A DNA stretch of 64,000 bases, from positions 71,482,787-71,546,786 of the forward strand of contig NC_090757.1 of the NCBI RefSeq assembly GCF_036898095.1. The letters are read 5' to 3'. Under the pieces are notes generated by a model that worked only from the letters and a program-made list of their open reading frames with translations, had not been told where the DNA came from and did not search any database. Positions within the stretch are counted from its first letter, which is position 1; each line of letters begins with the position of its first letter. Origin of the DNA: Palaemon carinicauda. Taxonomy: Eukaryota; Arthropoda; Malacostraca; Decapoda; Palaemonidae. Shown here piece after piece: positions 11,745-23,113 of the stretch. Made by a program: the position numbers and the translations under genes.

Positions 11745-12389
11745 TAGGTAGTAGGTTGGCCAAGGCACTAGCCACCCATTGAGATACCACCTCTAGAGTT
11801 ATTAGATCCTTTGACTGGCCAGACAGTACTACATTGGATTCCTCTCTGGTTATGGCTCATTTTGTCTTTGCCTAAACATACACCGAATAGTCTAGCCTAT
11901 TCTTTACACATTCTCTGTCCGCATACACCTGACAACACTGAGATTACCAAATAATTCTTCTTTTCTCCAGGGGCTAATACTGCACTGTAATTATTCAGTG
12001 GCTACTTTCCTCTTGGTAAGGGTAGAAAAGACTAACTATGGTAAGCAGCTCTTCTAGAAGGACACACCAAAATCAAACCATTGTTCTCTAGTATTGGGTA
12101 GTGCCCTAGCCTCTATACCATGGCCTTCCACTGTCTCGGATTAGTTTTCTTGATTAGGGGTATACTCGGGAGTGCTGTTCTATCTTATTTCTCTGCCTTT
12201 TGTTTTTTAATAGATCATACGTGGAGGATCTGATTTTATGCTGTTCTTGAAATATTTCATTTTGATTGTTTATTCTTCTCTTGCAGTTTATTTAATTCCT
12301 TTTTTTCTTTCCTCACTGGACTACTTTTCCCTGTTGGAGGCCTTGGGCTTATAGCATCTTGCTTTCCCAACTAGGGTTGTAGCCTAGCT

Positions 12390-12452
<63 letters not shown>
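11745..12452 (+). repeat. Interspersed repeat ending in an (AAT)n tail
   Basis: A non-coding unit of about 700 bp starting near GTAGGTTGGCCAAGG and ending GGGTTGTAGCCTAGC followed by about 20 ATA/AAT trinucleotides (12,392-12,452). A defined 3' end with a simple-repeat tail is the pattern of a non-LTR retroelement 3' end or a SINE-like passenger. No coding frame is present. I recognise the style as common in crustacean sequence but cannot name the family. Confidence 0.55.
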
Positions 12453-14470
12453 TGTTTTCAATGTATTTTACCTTTATTTCAGTCGTAAATAATCATGTTT
12501 TTCATGCCACTGTGTCCGTTGGGAAGGGGTCGGGGGATAACAATTTATTTGCATCGGAAATGAATATCAAATTTGATGAAAGAACATTATTTACAACAGG
12601 AAAAACTTTTATATAAGAAAAGGTTGCCCCGCCTGGAATTTTATCCATTAAAGTTTTACCTGAAAATATACTGCAGCCAAAAACAATGTGGTGCCTAATG
12701 TTTTTGTGAAATTATACTAAATTAATATGACCCCGTAAAAACTCATTAAGCAATAACAGTTTTACACTATCTTATTTCTATTAACGTGTTTTTTCGGCTG
12801 CCCTAACTGGCATCGCTTTGGACCGCATTAGTAAACTTTTGTAATTAAGAAATATTACTGTACAAGGGGAACGAAGGAACTTCTGAATTAGTCAGAAATT
12901 AATATTACAGAACTAGTTTAACTTTCTCAATTCCAGTCTATGTAAGTTTGAAAAGTTGCACTAAACCTAACTATTTCCCATAAAAACGAGATTTTTTTAT
13001 CATTCTGTTTAGTGCTGTATACAGTCATTTATGGCAGGAATAAAATGAGAATCGAAGGTGAACTGTTAGTGGACAAAAAATACTTAAGTTTCCCTTAAAT
13101 GGTTTTCTTTGGTGTTTAGTTTTCTTTTACGCTCAGTTCATGGATCAATACTATAAATGGTTAGTTGTCGAATACCTTTACAGAATTGAAAGTTTACTTT
13201 CAAAACTTTTTTTTTTTTTTTTTTTTTTACTTTACTTTACGCCCAATAATAGCTAAATATAGATGATATTGAGATCATAACGTAATCCTGACGATATTTG
13301 AATTTTACCAAGATCAATATAGGCATGAAGTTTTTTTAGCTGTCATATGTCATTGTGATTTCAATTAAATTAGCCTACCAAAAGTAATTCCTATTACAAC
13401 AAAAATTGATTCATAAATCTGTATATTTTCTAAATGGTTCTTATTGTGGGTAAACGCAAAAGGGTTGATTTGAACTAACATTATCTGACATTTTTTTAGT
13501 GAGTTTTATCATTCTTTTTCGGGTAATATATACGAGGACAAAGTTAAAAAAAAACATTTTGAAAGAGAAATAATAGGAAAACTAAAGGCGAAAATTTAAC
13601 CAACGGAAATATCAAAGTCACCCTTATACGGTTTTCTATGGTGGTACATTTTCTTTGTTATATCATACCACACTATTACAATTGGTTGTCGCATATAACC
13701 TTTAAGAATAATTATAGTAGCTTGTTTCCAAACGGCATTTAATTTCACTTCGTCCTAAATAATAAAAAGTAATTGTGTAATTCTGGAAACAACATTTAAA
13801 TTCTATTATAACTAATATAGCCTACCAATCCAATGTTGTGTTCATTATTGACAAAAAAAACCAATATTTCAAATCAAATTAGCATATCTAAAAGAATTTT
13901 CAAAATAAATAAAAATATCTGATACATTGTTTTTTATCATTTGTTCTTAATAGAGGTAAATTCTTATAAAGTAGCCTACTCTGTTTGGGTCATTAAAGGT
14001 CAAAGTGGTTGAATCTCCAGCTTGGTCAATAAGACATTCGTGCATTTGGTGACTTTATTTGAGGTACATGCAACGAACGTTTGAAGCTGAAAACATAAAT
14101 GCATGTAATTACACACTTGTAATGGTTATAAAATCAAATGGGCTACTATACCTGTGATAGGCCATCCTGCTACATACATATAGATACACATAAATATGAC
14201 CTTCCTGTGGCATGCATGGATTTGGGATATGTGGTGTCATATATACTAATCTATGTATGTACACTGTGATGCATGCTTATATTTACTGCCAGACCTACAT
14301 AAAATTACTCAATGGGAGAACTGTAAAATGTGCCCCTGGTTAGCTTATCCAAATGTGTGACTCTCATCTGGCTGCTATGAAGCGTAAAACATAATGGCCC
14401 CTCTTGGCTCACAATAATGATGCCTATTACTTACAAATAGATCAAGATAACAGTTCTAAGATCATTGTAG
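12453..14470. other. AT-rich spacer with poly-T tracts
   Basis: No gene is visible. A T run lies at 13,208-13,228. Two diverged stretches resemble each other (about 13,085-13,190 and 13,610-13,720, both with a CTTAnAnGGTTTTCTnTGGTG-like start and a TTGTCG.ATA block), suggesting an old duplication, but this is weak. Confidence 0.35.
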
Positions 14471-14598
14471 TATAACAGTTCTGGTAGCTGTGGCTTCCCT
14501 CGCGAATCTGTTTAGTTCCCTGTTTACCTTTTGAACCCCTAGGTGGCGCGCATGCCGCTTGCCCGCCAGATTTTACCTGTTCCAACTCATTATTCCAC

Positions 14599-14618
14599 AT
14601 CCCCCCCCCCCCCGTTTT
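14599..14618 (-). other. Polypurine tract and 3' LTR start of the Gypsy copy
   Basis: On the minus strand a run of 13 G residues (complement of 14,601-14,613) is followed by ATGTGGAATAATG. A G-rich tract immediately before TG is the usual plus-strand primer next to the 3' LTR. Confidence 0.5.
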
Positions 14619-14655
14619 TCAGCTGAACCCCTCATTCTGTGACATAGTCCCTCAG

Positions 14656-17275
14656 CTACTCAGGGGGTCGCCTGCATTTGCGTGGTCTGGTGTTGCCTTG
14701 AGATGAGAGGGGGTTGTGCTTTGTGTTATGGGTGAGTTTGGGTAGTTTTTCTCTGGTTGGTGACTCAGCTGGCTCACATATTGAAGCGTCGGGGACGGAC
14801 TTGATTGTGGTGGGCGACCTGACAGGTGTCTGATCTTCGGCTTTGGGTGGTGTCTTTGTGGGGTTCCCTTCTTGCTGTGTGCCTGGTGGTGTGGGTGTTT
14901 CGTGTGGTGTATGACGATTGCCCTGCACGGGAGTTAAGTGCTCCCTATCTGGTGCATGTGTCTGTGCAGAGCTGGCAAGAGTTGGGGTCCAACCTTTGAT
15001 AGTCCTTGTATATAGCGAAGGAATTGCCGATTGCGCTGTGTTGATCGCCCAGACCCCGTCTACCTTGACTAAGTATTGGTTATGTTGTATTGTTTCCACG
15101 ATGATACCTGTTCTGTCCCATCGCCCCATGGCATTGCCCGCCTGATTCTGCAGCAGGACCCGGTCTTCTGGTTTCAGAGGCGGCAGCTGCTGGGTGTTGG
15201 GCATCAGTTTGTCTACCTGCTTGGCGAATCGGTAGCGCAGGGCTTCCTCTTGGCGTTCCCATGTGTCCCGCCATATTGGGTGAACTGCTGGATTGGAGAA
15301 GACCTGCATCCCCGGCGCCACAGGTAGCAGATCCTTGAGGTTTTTTTCCAAATATGATCTGGGATGGTGACATGCCGATTTCCTGGTCTTGTGTGCTCCT
15401 GTATTGGAGTAGGCCTGCTGCTACAGCTTCAGAATCTAGGCTGCTGTATGTATCTGTGTATGATGTCAGGAGGCGTTTCATGGACTTGACTGCTGCCTCC
15501 GCCCACCCATTTGACTGGGGGAAGTATGCAGATGAGAGACGGTGTCTGACTCCCCAGCACTGTAGTAGGCTCTGGGTCTCCTTTACAGAGAATTCAGGTC
15601 CGCCATCGGTGCTTAGTTCCTGGGGCACACCGAAGGTAGCGAAGTAGTGCAGGATAGTTTGCTGAAACTCCTGGCCCCAGCACCCGATGTCACAATGTAG
15701 GGCCAACCGGTGTCTCTGTCGACGATGACCAGGTAGCCAGGGCCTTTCATTTTGAAGAAATCCACTGCAATAGCCTGAAATGGTTGGGTTGAGGTGCTCA
15801 GTTTTGTCAGTGGCATGTGTGGTTGGGAAAGTGACATCCCCCAACATGCCTGGCAACTGTTCCTTGTGTTTTCGATGTCCTTGGTGAGTCCTGGCCAAAA
15901 CACGGAACCCTGAGCTCTGTTTTGCATTTTGTTGGTTCCTTGGTGGGCTGCATGTAGGGCTCTCAACATCTCGCCCCGTAGTGCCAAGGGTATCAGGACT
16001 CTTTTATCCATCATAACGACGCTATCCACTGTCGACAGCCTGTCCCGGTACTGCCAATATGATTGTAGCTCTTCAGTTAGTTCGTCCCTTGTAGACAGAA
16101 ACACCTTTTCTATGAATGGTATCAGAGTTTGTAGGCAGGGGTCACAGCAGTGCTTCTTTGACTCTTTCCCATATGACAGCTCCGATTGAGTCCATTGTCG
16201 ACTGTACCGCTGCTATCACAGCAGCATCCATGTCGTCCAGGTGGTTGGGTGTCGTGCGAATGGCAATTAAAGCCGTTATCACGTCCGATGTGTTTGGCTG
16301 TGTATTGGGTGAAGGGTTCCTTGATATGGGGTCTGCTGCGTGAAAGATTTGGTATCTCCACCTTAGTGTTCACTGCTTGAGTCGGAAGAGCCTTGGGTTC
16401 GTGATGGTGTCTAGTTCTTGGTCCCCTAGAATTTTCACGAGTGGCTTGTGGTCCGTTGCTATTATCAAGTCTTTGCACCCCATGGTGAAGAATCGGCTGT
16501 CCTCAAGTGCCCATGCTATGGCCAGGGCTTCACCCTCAATTGGTGCATACCGCTTTTCTGCGTCCTTGAGAAATCACGATCCTGCTAGGGTGACCTTCCA
16601 GCTATCTGGGCAACATCCTGATGTGAGGGCCTCGCATGTACAGTGTTTCTGATGCAGCCAATACCCGATTTAGACTTTTAACCAATCTGGGTTAAGGCAT
16701 GTTGGCTTGTCTGGGTTGAAGACCTTGACCCCCATCTCGATTTCGCGTATGATTGCTGCCTTCGACCTCTGGAATGCGTTTTTGAGTTCCAGGCCCCACT
16801 GAAAGTGTACCTTTGGGCTGAGTAGGGGCCTGAACAGTTACATTAAGCCAGGTGTTCTGCCATAATGTGATACTTGGTTTACTAGTCCAAACCACGCCCG
16901 AATGCCTATGATGTTCTTTGGTCTTAGGAACGTTGCAATTACATTCAGGTATTTTGTTAAGGATTTTACAGCCGTTTCTCCAACCTGGAATCCTGCAAAG
17001 TCCACATCTGTAGATGAGAACTGGAAATTGGCTGGGTTGAGAATGACACTGTTCTTTCCAATGAGTTCCAAGTAATATATGACACGCCACCAGTGTTCCT
17101 GTAAGCTTGAGTCCCACAGAAGGGTGTCATCGACGCATTTTAGCTTTCTTGGGACATCCTCAATAATCGCATCATATCACTGTGTGTACACGTCCTCCGA
17201 TGCGAGAAAGCCCATGGGTGCTCAACGGTAGCGGAATCGTCCGTGCTCAGTGTGGAAAGTAGTCTAGTGTCTCTA
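14656..17275 (-). pseudogene. pol: Gypsy pol remnant: RT (partial), RNase H, integrase
   Basis: RT is readable from about 17,270 as TTFHTEHGRFRYR, APMGFLASEDVYT and the active site KCVDDTLLWD (near 17,130), then the thumb (FAGFQVGETAV, IRAWFGLVNQVSHYGRTPG). RNase H follows with YAPIEGEALA and IATDHKPL. Integrase shows an H-x-H/C-x2-C finger (HAAHQGTNKM, CQAC), the first Asp in AVDFFKMKGPG, the second in STDGGPEF and the Glu in NGWAEAAVKS. A C-terminal tail rich in Pro/Thr runs to 14,656. At least four frame changes or stops interrupt it (for example near 15,690 and between 16,120 and 17,000), so no product is expected. Confidence 0.8.
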
Positions 17276-17279
17276 CTCT

Positions 17280-18045
17280 TTTGCAAAAGGCCTCGTTGCG
17301 AAAGGCCTCTCTGAGAGGGGTGGTGTAGGATCGTCCCAAAGCTATGGCTTAGGAAAGTGTTAGCATGTGGCTGCTTGGTAGATCGTGTCATGGAGGAAGA
17401 TCCACTGAAACTCCGTCAGGAGCTGTAGAAGGTCCGGGAACCATTCTGCGGGTTGCCATAGCGTAGCTATTGGAGTCATTGATAAGATCTTGCTTATCCT
17501 GACTTGGCTGAGGACTTTTTCACCAGACCAAATGGGGAAAGAAAGGCACACCTCTAGGCCGCCCAAACGATCTTGGAATACATTTTTTGAGGGCCTGGTG
17601 TTCCGGGACTGGGGAACGGTCGAGCGGGAGCCTGAAGTTCAGGGACGCTGCGAGCATAACCACAGTCGGGGACCTCACAGAGTTAAGACTTTGTTGGATA
17701 CAAGATGATTCCAAGACACTAGGAGCCCACTATCTGAGTGGTTTTGCAAGCTCATTCCTGTACCAGGAATGACGCAAGCAGATGGGGGGCACCTAGTTAT
17801 TCTCTGTCCATCTGAGGCTTTGTACTGCCAGATGGTTCTCTAAGAGAGGTGAATGCTGGTACCTTTCTGAATCGGGCTAATAAACAAGGCTGGAATGGTG
17901 CGGCATATGTACAACCCCGCCCCCCCCTCCCTTTTGATGTATTAAAGAGAGCATCAGATCCAGAGGGAAGACGAGAAGACAGGCCTCTTTTCAGAAGCTC
18001 TTGTCTGCCACCCATCATACGCAGATCGTCCAGCAGTAAGGGGGG
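17280..18045 (-). pseudogene. DIRS family B-like pol fragment (RNase H to YAFPPF region)
   Basis: The DNA aligns by eye with the same region of copies B1 (35,230-36,110) and B2 (50,215-50,950). Shared landmarks are TAGATCGTGTCATGGA (17,378), TCCGGGAACCATTC, GCCATAGCG(T/G)AGCTA, CCGGGACTGGGGAA and the CTCGTCTGCCACCCA-like block near 17,998. It encodes the segment between RNase H and the recombinase on the minus strand but is full of indels, with no long frame. It ends where the Gypsy copy begins on the left. Confidence 0.65.
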
Positions 18046-19260
18046 GGGGAGAGTGCATAGCAATAAACACATCGAGACGATGTCGAGACTTGTAACTATT
18101 TGCACGTTCTTGCAATGAAGGGGAACAGCCTGTCCTCCCTCCAACTGCCACCAATCCAGTGTGGTTGGCCGAATAAGACCGATACCAAACGGTAAACCAG
18201 TTAATCAGTACAGCTTACGTTAAAATAGCGAATCTCCACAGAGATCGCTTTCCGGACAAGAGACTGTACGATAATCACCTTATGCATCCAACCAAACCCA
18301 AGAGGGGATTGAGACGTATCTTCAATCTATTGTTGGATGGGTAAAAAGCATAAGTCTACTATGGAGTAGTAACAACGAACTGTGAGCATGACAAGCATAC
18401 ATGCGTATTTCGATTTAAAAGTCTTGTCCGGAACTCAGTTGGAGAACGTTGAAAACGTTCATAACGGAGGTTTCTCCTTCTTAGGACAAAAAACGTTCGT
18501 ACTTCTCCGTTTCCGGTTGGTAAACTAGCATTTATATTAAATGTTCCCTACTAGGGAACAGATATGCTTATGATCAGTTTCCAGCCAAAGCCTTTGTAGG
18601 AGACTACGACTTCCGATCAGGGGAAAGGAAAAAATGTCTATAAGGAGGCAGAACGTAAATGCCGTATGTCTGGTTACAGGAAAGTAGCCAAGTAATGTAC
18701 TGAATAACCTGGTTTCAGTAAGGGATATAAATATACAACTTATAGAATGGAGTTCTAATCCATATTGGCAGAAAGATCGCTTGCACGCATATATGTACTT
18801 GTCCACTTGCGCTAGCGCATGCGTATTCTCCGCCTCCAGGAAACATTTGCAACGAATCCGGTTGCGGGAATAATGTATGTGCGACAAATCGCAACATTAT
18901 TGCCCAAGGAATTTTGATCGTTGACTAACTGTAATATTTTCTTGAATGAGAGCGCACATGTTCTCAAACAAAATATACAGTTATAGAAGCGATCATTTCC
19001 GTTTTGGTTTACCCCTCCTCTTTATGTGAGGGGGAGCCAGTGTTCATTACACAGAAACGGTTTTGTCTTAGCTAGAGCGGTATGCTCCGGGAAGGCTTAT
19101 GGCCTTCATGAAGTTTTAACAACACCCATTGAAGTTCTGTAAAACTTCTCAGGAACGAGTCTCCAGAAAAGGGTGAAATCTCATATGTGGGGGTTTACTT
19201 CAAGAAGACCAGACATATTGCCATCGACTGCTTACCCGAAGGAGTTGCCATCGAACGCTT
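18046..19260. other. Non-coding DNA flanking LINE copy 1
   Basis: No protein signal. The target-site duplication of LINE copy 1 shows that this DNA was once contiguous with 25,306 onward, which is the 5' region of DIRS copy C0. It may therefore be internal sequence of that element. An 11-base inverted pair (TTCCGGACAAG at 18,250 and its complement at 18,423) is present. Confidence 0.4.
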
Positions 19261-19272
19261 TCTCGCTAGTGA
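19261..19272. repeat. LINE 1 target-site duplication, left copy
   Basis: TCTCGCTAGTGA is repeated exactly at 25,294-25,305, flanking the LINE. Confidence 0.85.
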
Positions 19273-19402
19273 TTGATTGATTGATTGAAAGTTTTCTGGC
19301 ATCCTGACATCTAAGGTCATTGACGCCGATACCATTTACTGTATATGAAAATTAAAAGAGAATTCAATTAAAACCATAAAAATTAAGAAGTCATTACAAT
19401 AG
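19273..19402 (-). other. LINE 1 3' UTR with TCAA-repeat tail
   Basis: About 130 bases between the ORF2 stop and the tail. The sense strand ends TGCCAGAAAACTTTCAATCAATCAATCAATC-type repeats. The tail is the end used for target-primed reverse transcription. Confidence 0.7.
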
Positions 19403-22400
19403 TTAAATAGTTTTCAGAAGACCTGCTTCTGAAATAAATCTAAAAATTCCGCTCGCATAGTAAGACACATCATGTCCAAGAATCTTGGCAAGGATAAACC
19501 TGCCATCCTCACCTCGAGCCTCAAACAGATATCTATTTCTTAAGTTAGTAAAATTAGGGCATTCGGTCAACAAATGCCTCACTGTTAAAGGTACTAAGCA
19601 GTCCTCGCAATACGGTTGGTGTTGGCCCTTCAGCAGAAACTCGTGTGTCAACCGTGTGTGACCAATATGGAGACGACAAAGAGTCGTCTCCCATTTTCGG
19701 GGAATCATGTTATACCTCCAAGGTGATATGATATTTGTTACTTCCCTCATTTTATTGCCATCTTGACTGTCCCAGTGCTGTTGCCATTTATCACAAACCA
19801 ATTTCTTGATGTAAGGTAGGAGATCGTTACATGGAATGGGATACCTCCTTGGTAGCAACTCGGATGCCGCATTCTTCGCCAGTAAATCTGCCTTCTCATT
19901 CCCAGACACACCTACATGTGCTGGAACCCAACAAAATCGAACAGGTATACCTTTCCGTCCAATAATAAAAAGCCATTCTAAAATCTTTAAAACTAGAGGG
20001 TTACTAGAATTAAAAACTTCTAAAGCTTGAAGAACACTCCTTGCATCACTGAAAATTGTAAAATTACCCTCCTTTTCCAAAGCTATTTTCTCAATAGCGG
20101 TTAATATGCCATAGAGTTCGGCAGTAAATATGGAAGCTGTTAGAGGAAGTGCACCTCTACAATTAAAACCATTACTATGTACTCCAAATCCAACGCCAGC
20201 ATCAGATTTGGAGCCATCAGTATATATAAAAGTCGATCCCCTATGTTCTTCGACATGTTCCATAAAAAGAGACCTGGATTCTAAGTCAGTCATATTCTTC
20301 TTAACTCCAATAAAGTATTTACAAAAAGATATGTCAGGTAATTTCCATGGAGGCGTTGATGATACCTTCAATGGAAGCACCTTATTTCTAATTATATCCA
20401 GATTGTTTAATAATTGGTTAACCCGAAACCCAAAAGGTTGAGGAGATTTTGGGTGCAACTCAAAGTAGGTTGAGTGCCTTACAAGGCTTGCAGTCTGAAA
20501 GGCTGAAGAATTAGGGAGTCTTTGCAATCTAAACCAATACCGAATAATAGAGGACATCCGGTAAAGGTCCAGAGGCAACTCCCCAGCATCAACAAGGAGA
20601 CTTGTGATAGGGGAGGTTCTAAAGGCTCCTGTGGACAATCTAATGCTAGCATGATGTATTGAATCTAGTATTTTTAACCGGCTTGGGGTGGCTGAAGAAT
20701 ATACCTCACAACCATAACTAATTTTGGAAAATATCAAGGCCTTGTATAATTTTAAAATTGTATTGCGGTCTGCCCCCCATGACGTATGAGACAAGACTTT
20801 TAAAAGATTCATAGCTTCAACACATTTAGCTTTTAATGCTTCTAAGTGAGAAACCCATGTAAGCCTACAATCAAATATCAACCCTAAAAATTTTGCTTCA
20901 CTTGCACATGGGATCCGTTGACCTTTGATGTATATATCCGGGTCTGGATGTACTCCCCGTATACGACAGAAATGGACAATTGTAGTTTTACTTGTTGAGA
21001 ACTTAAATCCATTCATATCGGCCCAATGGATAATTTTATCAATAGAGAGTTGGATTTTTCTCTCAACCATTGCCATTCTGGCCCCAGCAAATGATATGGA
21101 GAGATCATCCACAAATAATGTTGCGAGAACATCCCGGGGAATGACTGAGGATATCCCATTAATTGCTAGTGCAAAAAGGGTTACACTCAGCACATTCCCC
21201 TGAGGAACTCCTTCTTCCTGGCACTTACTCTGTGATAGAGCTTCCCCAACTCTCACTTGGAAAACTCTATGTGAAAGAAATGACTGGATGAATAGTGGTA
21301 GCTCACCTCTCAATCCGCACTCATGGCTTCTTTTAAGTATACCGTATCTCCATGTGGTATCATATGCCTTTTCAAGATAAAAAAAAACTGTCACATGGTG
21401 CTGTTTGGAAGCAAAGGCTTCACAAATGGAGGACTCAAGTTGTATCAGCACATCAGTCGTTGAGTGCATTTTCCTGAATCCACATTGAATGGGTGATAAA
21501 ATATTCTTCTTTTCAAGGTACCAAATCAGTCTTGCGTTGACCATCTTCTCCATGATTTTGCATAAACAAGATGTCAATGCAATAGGTCGGTAGTTTGCTG
21601 CTAAAAACTTGTCCTTACCGGGTTTTAAAAAGGCTAAAATAATGGCTAGTTCCCAAACACTTGGATAACTATGATCATGCCATATTCTATTAAAAATGCT
21701 TAAAATAAATAACTTTGTATTAAAAGGTACATGTTTAATCATTGCATATGGAATTCCATCGGGTCCAGGGGCTGTATCGTTACAAGTAGCAAGAGCAGAA
21801 TCAAATTCTCTTTCAGTAAAAGGAGAATTGTATGACTCTTGCTTTCTTGTTGCGAAGTTTAAAACTTTCTTTTCTTCATTGCTCCTATACTGGAGACCAG
21901 GAGCTGCTTCACACTTGCACGATACATTTGAGAAATGGTCAGCCAGGGCATTGCTAACTTCGGTTGCTCCAGTCATATACTTGCCATTTATCTTTAACAC
22001 TGGTGGTGGGTTTGGGGTGAATTTGCCTGCTATCTTTTTGACTTTCCTCCACACAGATGATGTTGGTGTTCTACTGTTAATGGAGGAAACAAAAGACATC
22101 CAAGACTGGCGCCTAGCTTCTTTCATGGCACGGCGGAACTGTGCTCTACATTTCTTGTATATGACTAAATTCTCCTCATTACGGCGCATGCGCAATCGAG
22201 TTAAAGACTTTCTTGTGGCTCTATGCAGGGCAGTTAGTTCTGATGACCACCAGGGGACTGGTCGTCGTCTGAATATCCCAGTTGTTTTGGGAATGGAATT
22301 CACTCCTGCTGTGTGAAGAGTTCCATTAAGTAAGTCTATGGCATCATCAACACTTTCAAACTGTTCTGCATTTCCTTCCATTTCACTTAACTCCCGAAAT

Positions 22401-23113
22401 CTATTCCAGTCCGCCTTATCAAGATTCCATCGAGGTGATCTTTGTGAAGGTGGACCATTGTTGGTGTTTATAATGATTGGTGCATGATCACTAGTATGCC
22501 AATCATCTAATGTTCTCCAATTAAAATCGAGAAGACAGTTAGAGCTTGCGACTGATAGGTCAATGCAGGACAAGGTACCTGTCTGTACATGAAAATGTGT
22601 GGGCTCTCCTGTATTGAGGAGTCCGACATCTTCATTCTCCAAAATTGACGATATAATATTACCCCTTGCATTTGCTAAAACATCACCCCATAAAGGATGT
22701 CTACTATTAAGGTCTCCTAGTAAGAGAAAGGGTTGTGGGAGTTGTTTAATCACCTCTACTATATTATCATATGAGATGTTATCATTTGGAGGCAAGTAAA
22801 GAGAACAGATTGTGTATTTTCTCCCTATATCAATCTGTACAGCCACTGCCTGCAGAGGGGTACAGATAGACAAAGATATTCGGGGAACATCTCGACGAAC
22901 GTATACAAGACTTCCCCCATGGCTCCCTGCTCGTTGATCATATGGTGTCCTATAGCTAACATACTCTCGAGGACAAGGAGTATTAGCATCGAGCTTGCTT
23001 TCTTGTAGACATACTGTTATAGGGGAGTGCTCACGTATGAGGAGCTTAAGTTGTTCATATTTCGCCCTTAAACCCTGGCAATTCCATTGCAGAATGGAGG
23101 AAAAAACTATGTT
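19403..23113 (-). CDS. LINE 1 ORF2: APE endonuclease, reverse transcriptase, RNase H
   Basis: One uninterrupted frame of about 1,236 codons counted from the ORF1 stop. The N-terminal APE endonuclease shows LQWNCQGL, VCLQESK, LLGDLNSRH, IDLSVASS and TSDHAPI. RT motifs include PGPDGIPY, NYRPIALTSC, GVPQGNVLS and active site LFVDDLSI. The RNase H domain has YTDGSKS, FTAELYG, FSDARS and VPAHVGVSGNEKAD, so all four acidic residues are present. A C-x2-C-x7-H-x4-C knuckle (CEDCLVPLTVRHLLTEC) lies near the C-terminus. In RT motif A the frame reads FFYLEKAYDTTW: Tyr (codon 21,377-21,379) replaces the expected catalytic Asp, which should inactivate polymerisation. There is no in-frame AUG between the ORF1 stop and the endonuclease, so initiation is unclear. 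Confidence 0.88.
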   Translation of the reverse strand, partial: NIVFSSILQWNCQGLRAKYEQLKLLIREHSPITVCLQESKLDANTPCPREYVSYRTPYDQRAGSHGGSLVYVRRDVPRISLSICTPLQAVAVQIDIGRKYTICSLYLPPNDNISYDNIVEVIKQLPQPFLLLGDLNSRHPLWGDVLANARGNIISSILENEDVGLLNTGEPTHFHVQTGTLSCIDLSVASSNCLLDFNWRTLDDWHTSDHAPIIINTNNGPPSQRSPRWNLDKADWNRFRELSEMEGNAEQFESVDDAIDLLNGTLHTAGVNSIPKTTGIFRRRPVPWWSSELTALHRATRKSLTRLRMRRNEENLVIYKKCRAQFRRAMKEARRQSWMSFVSSINSRTPTSSVWRKVKKIAGKFTPNPPPVLKINGKYMTGATEVSNALADHFSNVSCKCEAAPGLQYRSNEEKKVLNFATRKQESYNSPFTEREFDSALATCNDTAPGPDGIPYAMIKHVPFNTKLFILSIFNRIWHDHSYPSVWELAIILAFLKPGKDKFLAANYRPIALTSCLCKIMEKMVNARLIWYLEKKNILSPIQCGFRKMHSTTDVLIQLESSICEAFASKQHHVTVFFYLEKAYDTTWRYGILKRSHECGLRGELPLFIQSFLSHRVFQVRVGEALSQSKCQEEGVPQGNVLSVTLFALAINGISSVIPRDVLATLFVDDLSISFAGARMAMVERKIQLSIDKIIHWADMNGFKFSTSKTTIVHFCRIRGVHPDPDIYIKGQRIPCASEAKFLGLIFDCRLTWVSHLEALKAKCVEAMNLLKVLSHTSWGADRNTILKLYKALIFSKISYGCEVYSSATPSRLKILDSIHHASIRLSTGAFRTSPITSLLVDAGELPLDLYRMSSIIRYWFRLQRLPNSSAFQTASLVRHSTYFELHPKSPQPFGFRVNQLLNNLDIIRNKVLPLKVSSTPPWKLPDISFCKYFIGVKKNMTDLESRSLFMEHVEEHRGSTFIYTDGSKSDAGVGFGVHSNGFNCRGALPLTASIFTAELYGILTAIEKIALEKEGNFTIFSDARSVLQALEVFNSSNPLVLKILEWLFIIGRKGIPVRFCWVPAHVGVSGNEKADLLAKNAASELLPRRYPIPCNDLLPYIKKLVCDKWQQHWDSQDGNKMREVTNIISPWRYNMIPRKWETTLCRLHIGHTRLTHEFLLKGQHQPYCEDCLVPLTVRHLLTECPNFTNLRNRYLFEARGEDGRFILAKILGHDVSYYASGIFRFISEAGLLKTI

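Larger units (their letters stand above)
14470..17275 (-). mobile_element. Ty3/Gypsy-type LTR retrotransposon, decayed and truncated
   Basis: The minus strand shows, from right to left, the second half of RT, RNase H, an HHCC zinc finger and a DDE integrase, ending at a polypurine tract and the start of a 3' LTR (TGTGGAATAATGAG from 14,599 leftward). Gag, protease and the first half of RT are absent; the copy is cut at about 17,275 against a DIRS fragment. No 5' LTR is present. The extent of the remaining 3' LTR is uncertain (perhaps to about 14,470). Confidence 0.75.

Noticed and set aside
14656..17275. Endogenous retrovirus
   Set aside because: No envelope frame and no gag; the pol features fit a plain Ty3/Gypsy fragment.
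18250..18433. MITE with TTCCGGACAAG inverted ends
   Set aside because: Only 11 matching bases, no target-site duplication seen, single occurrence.
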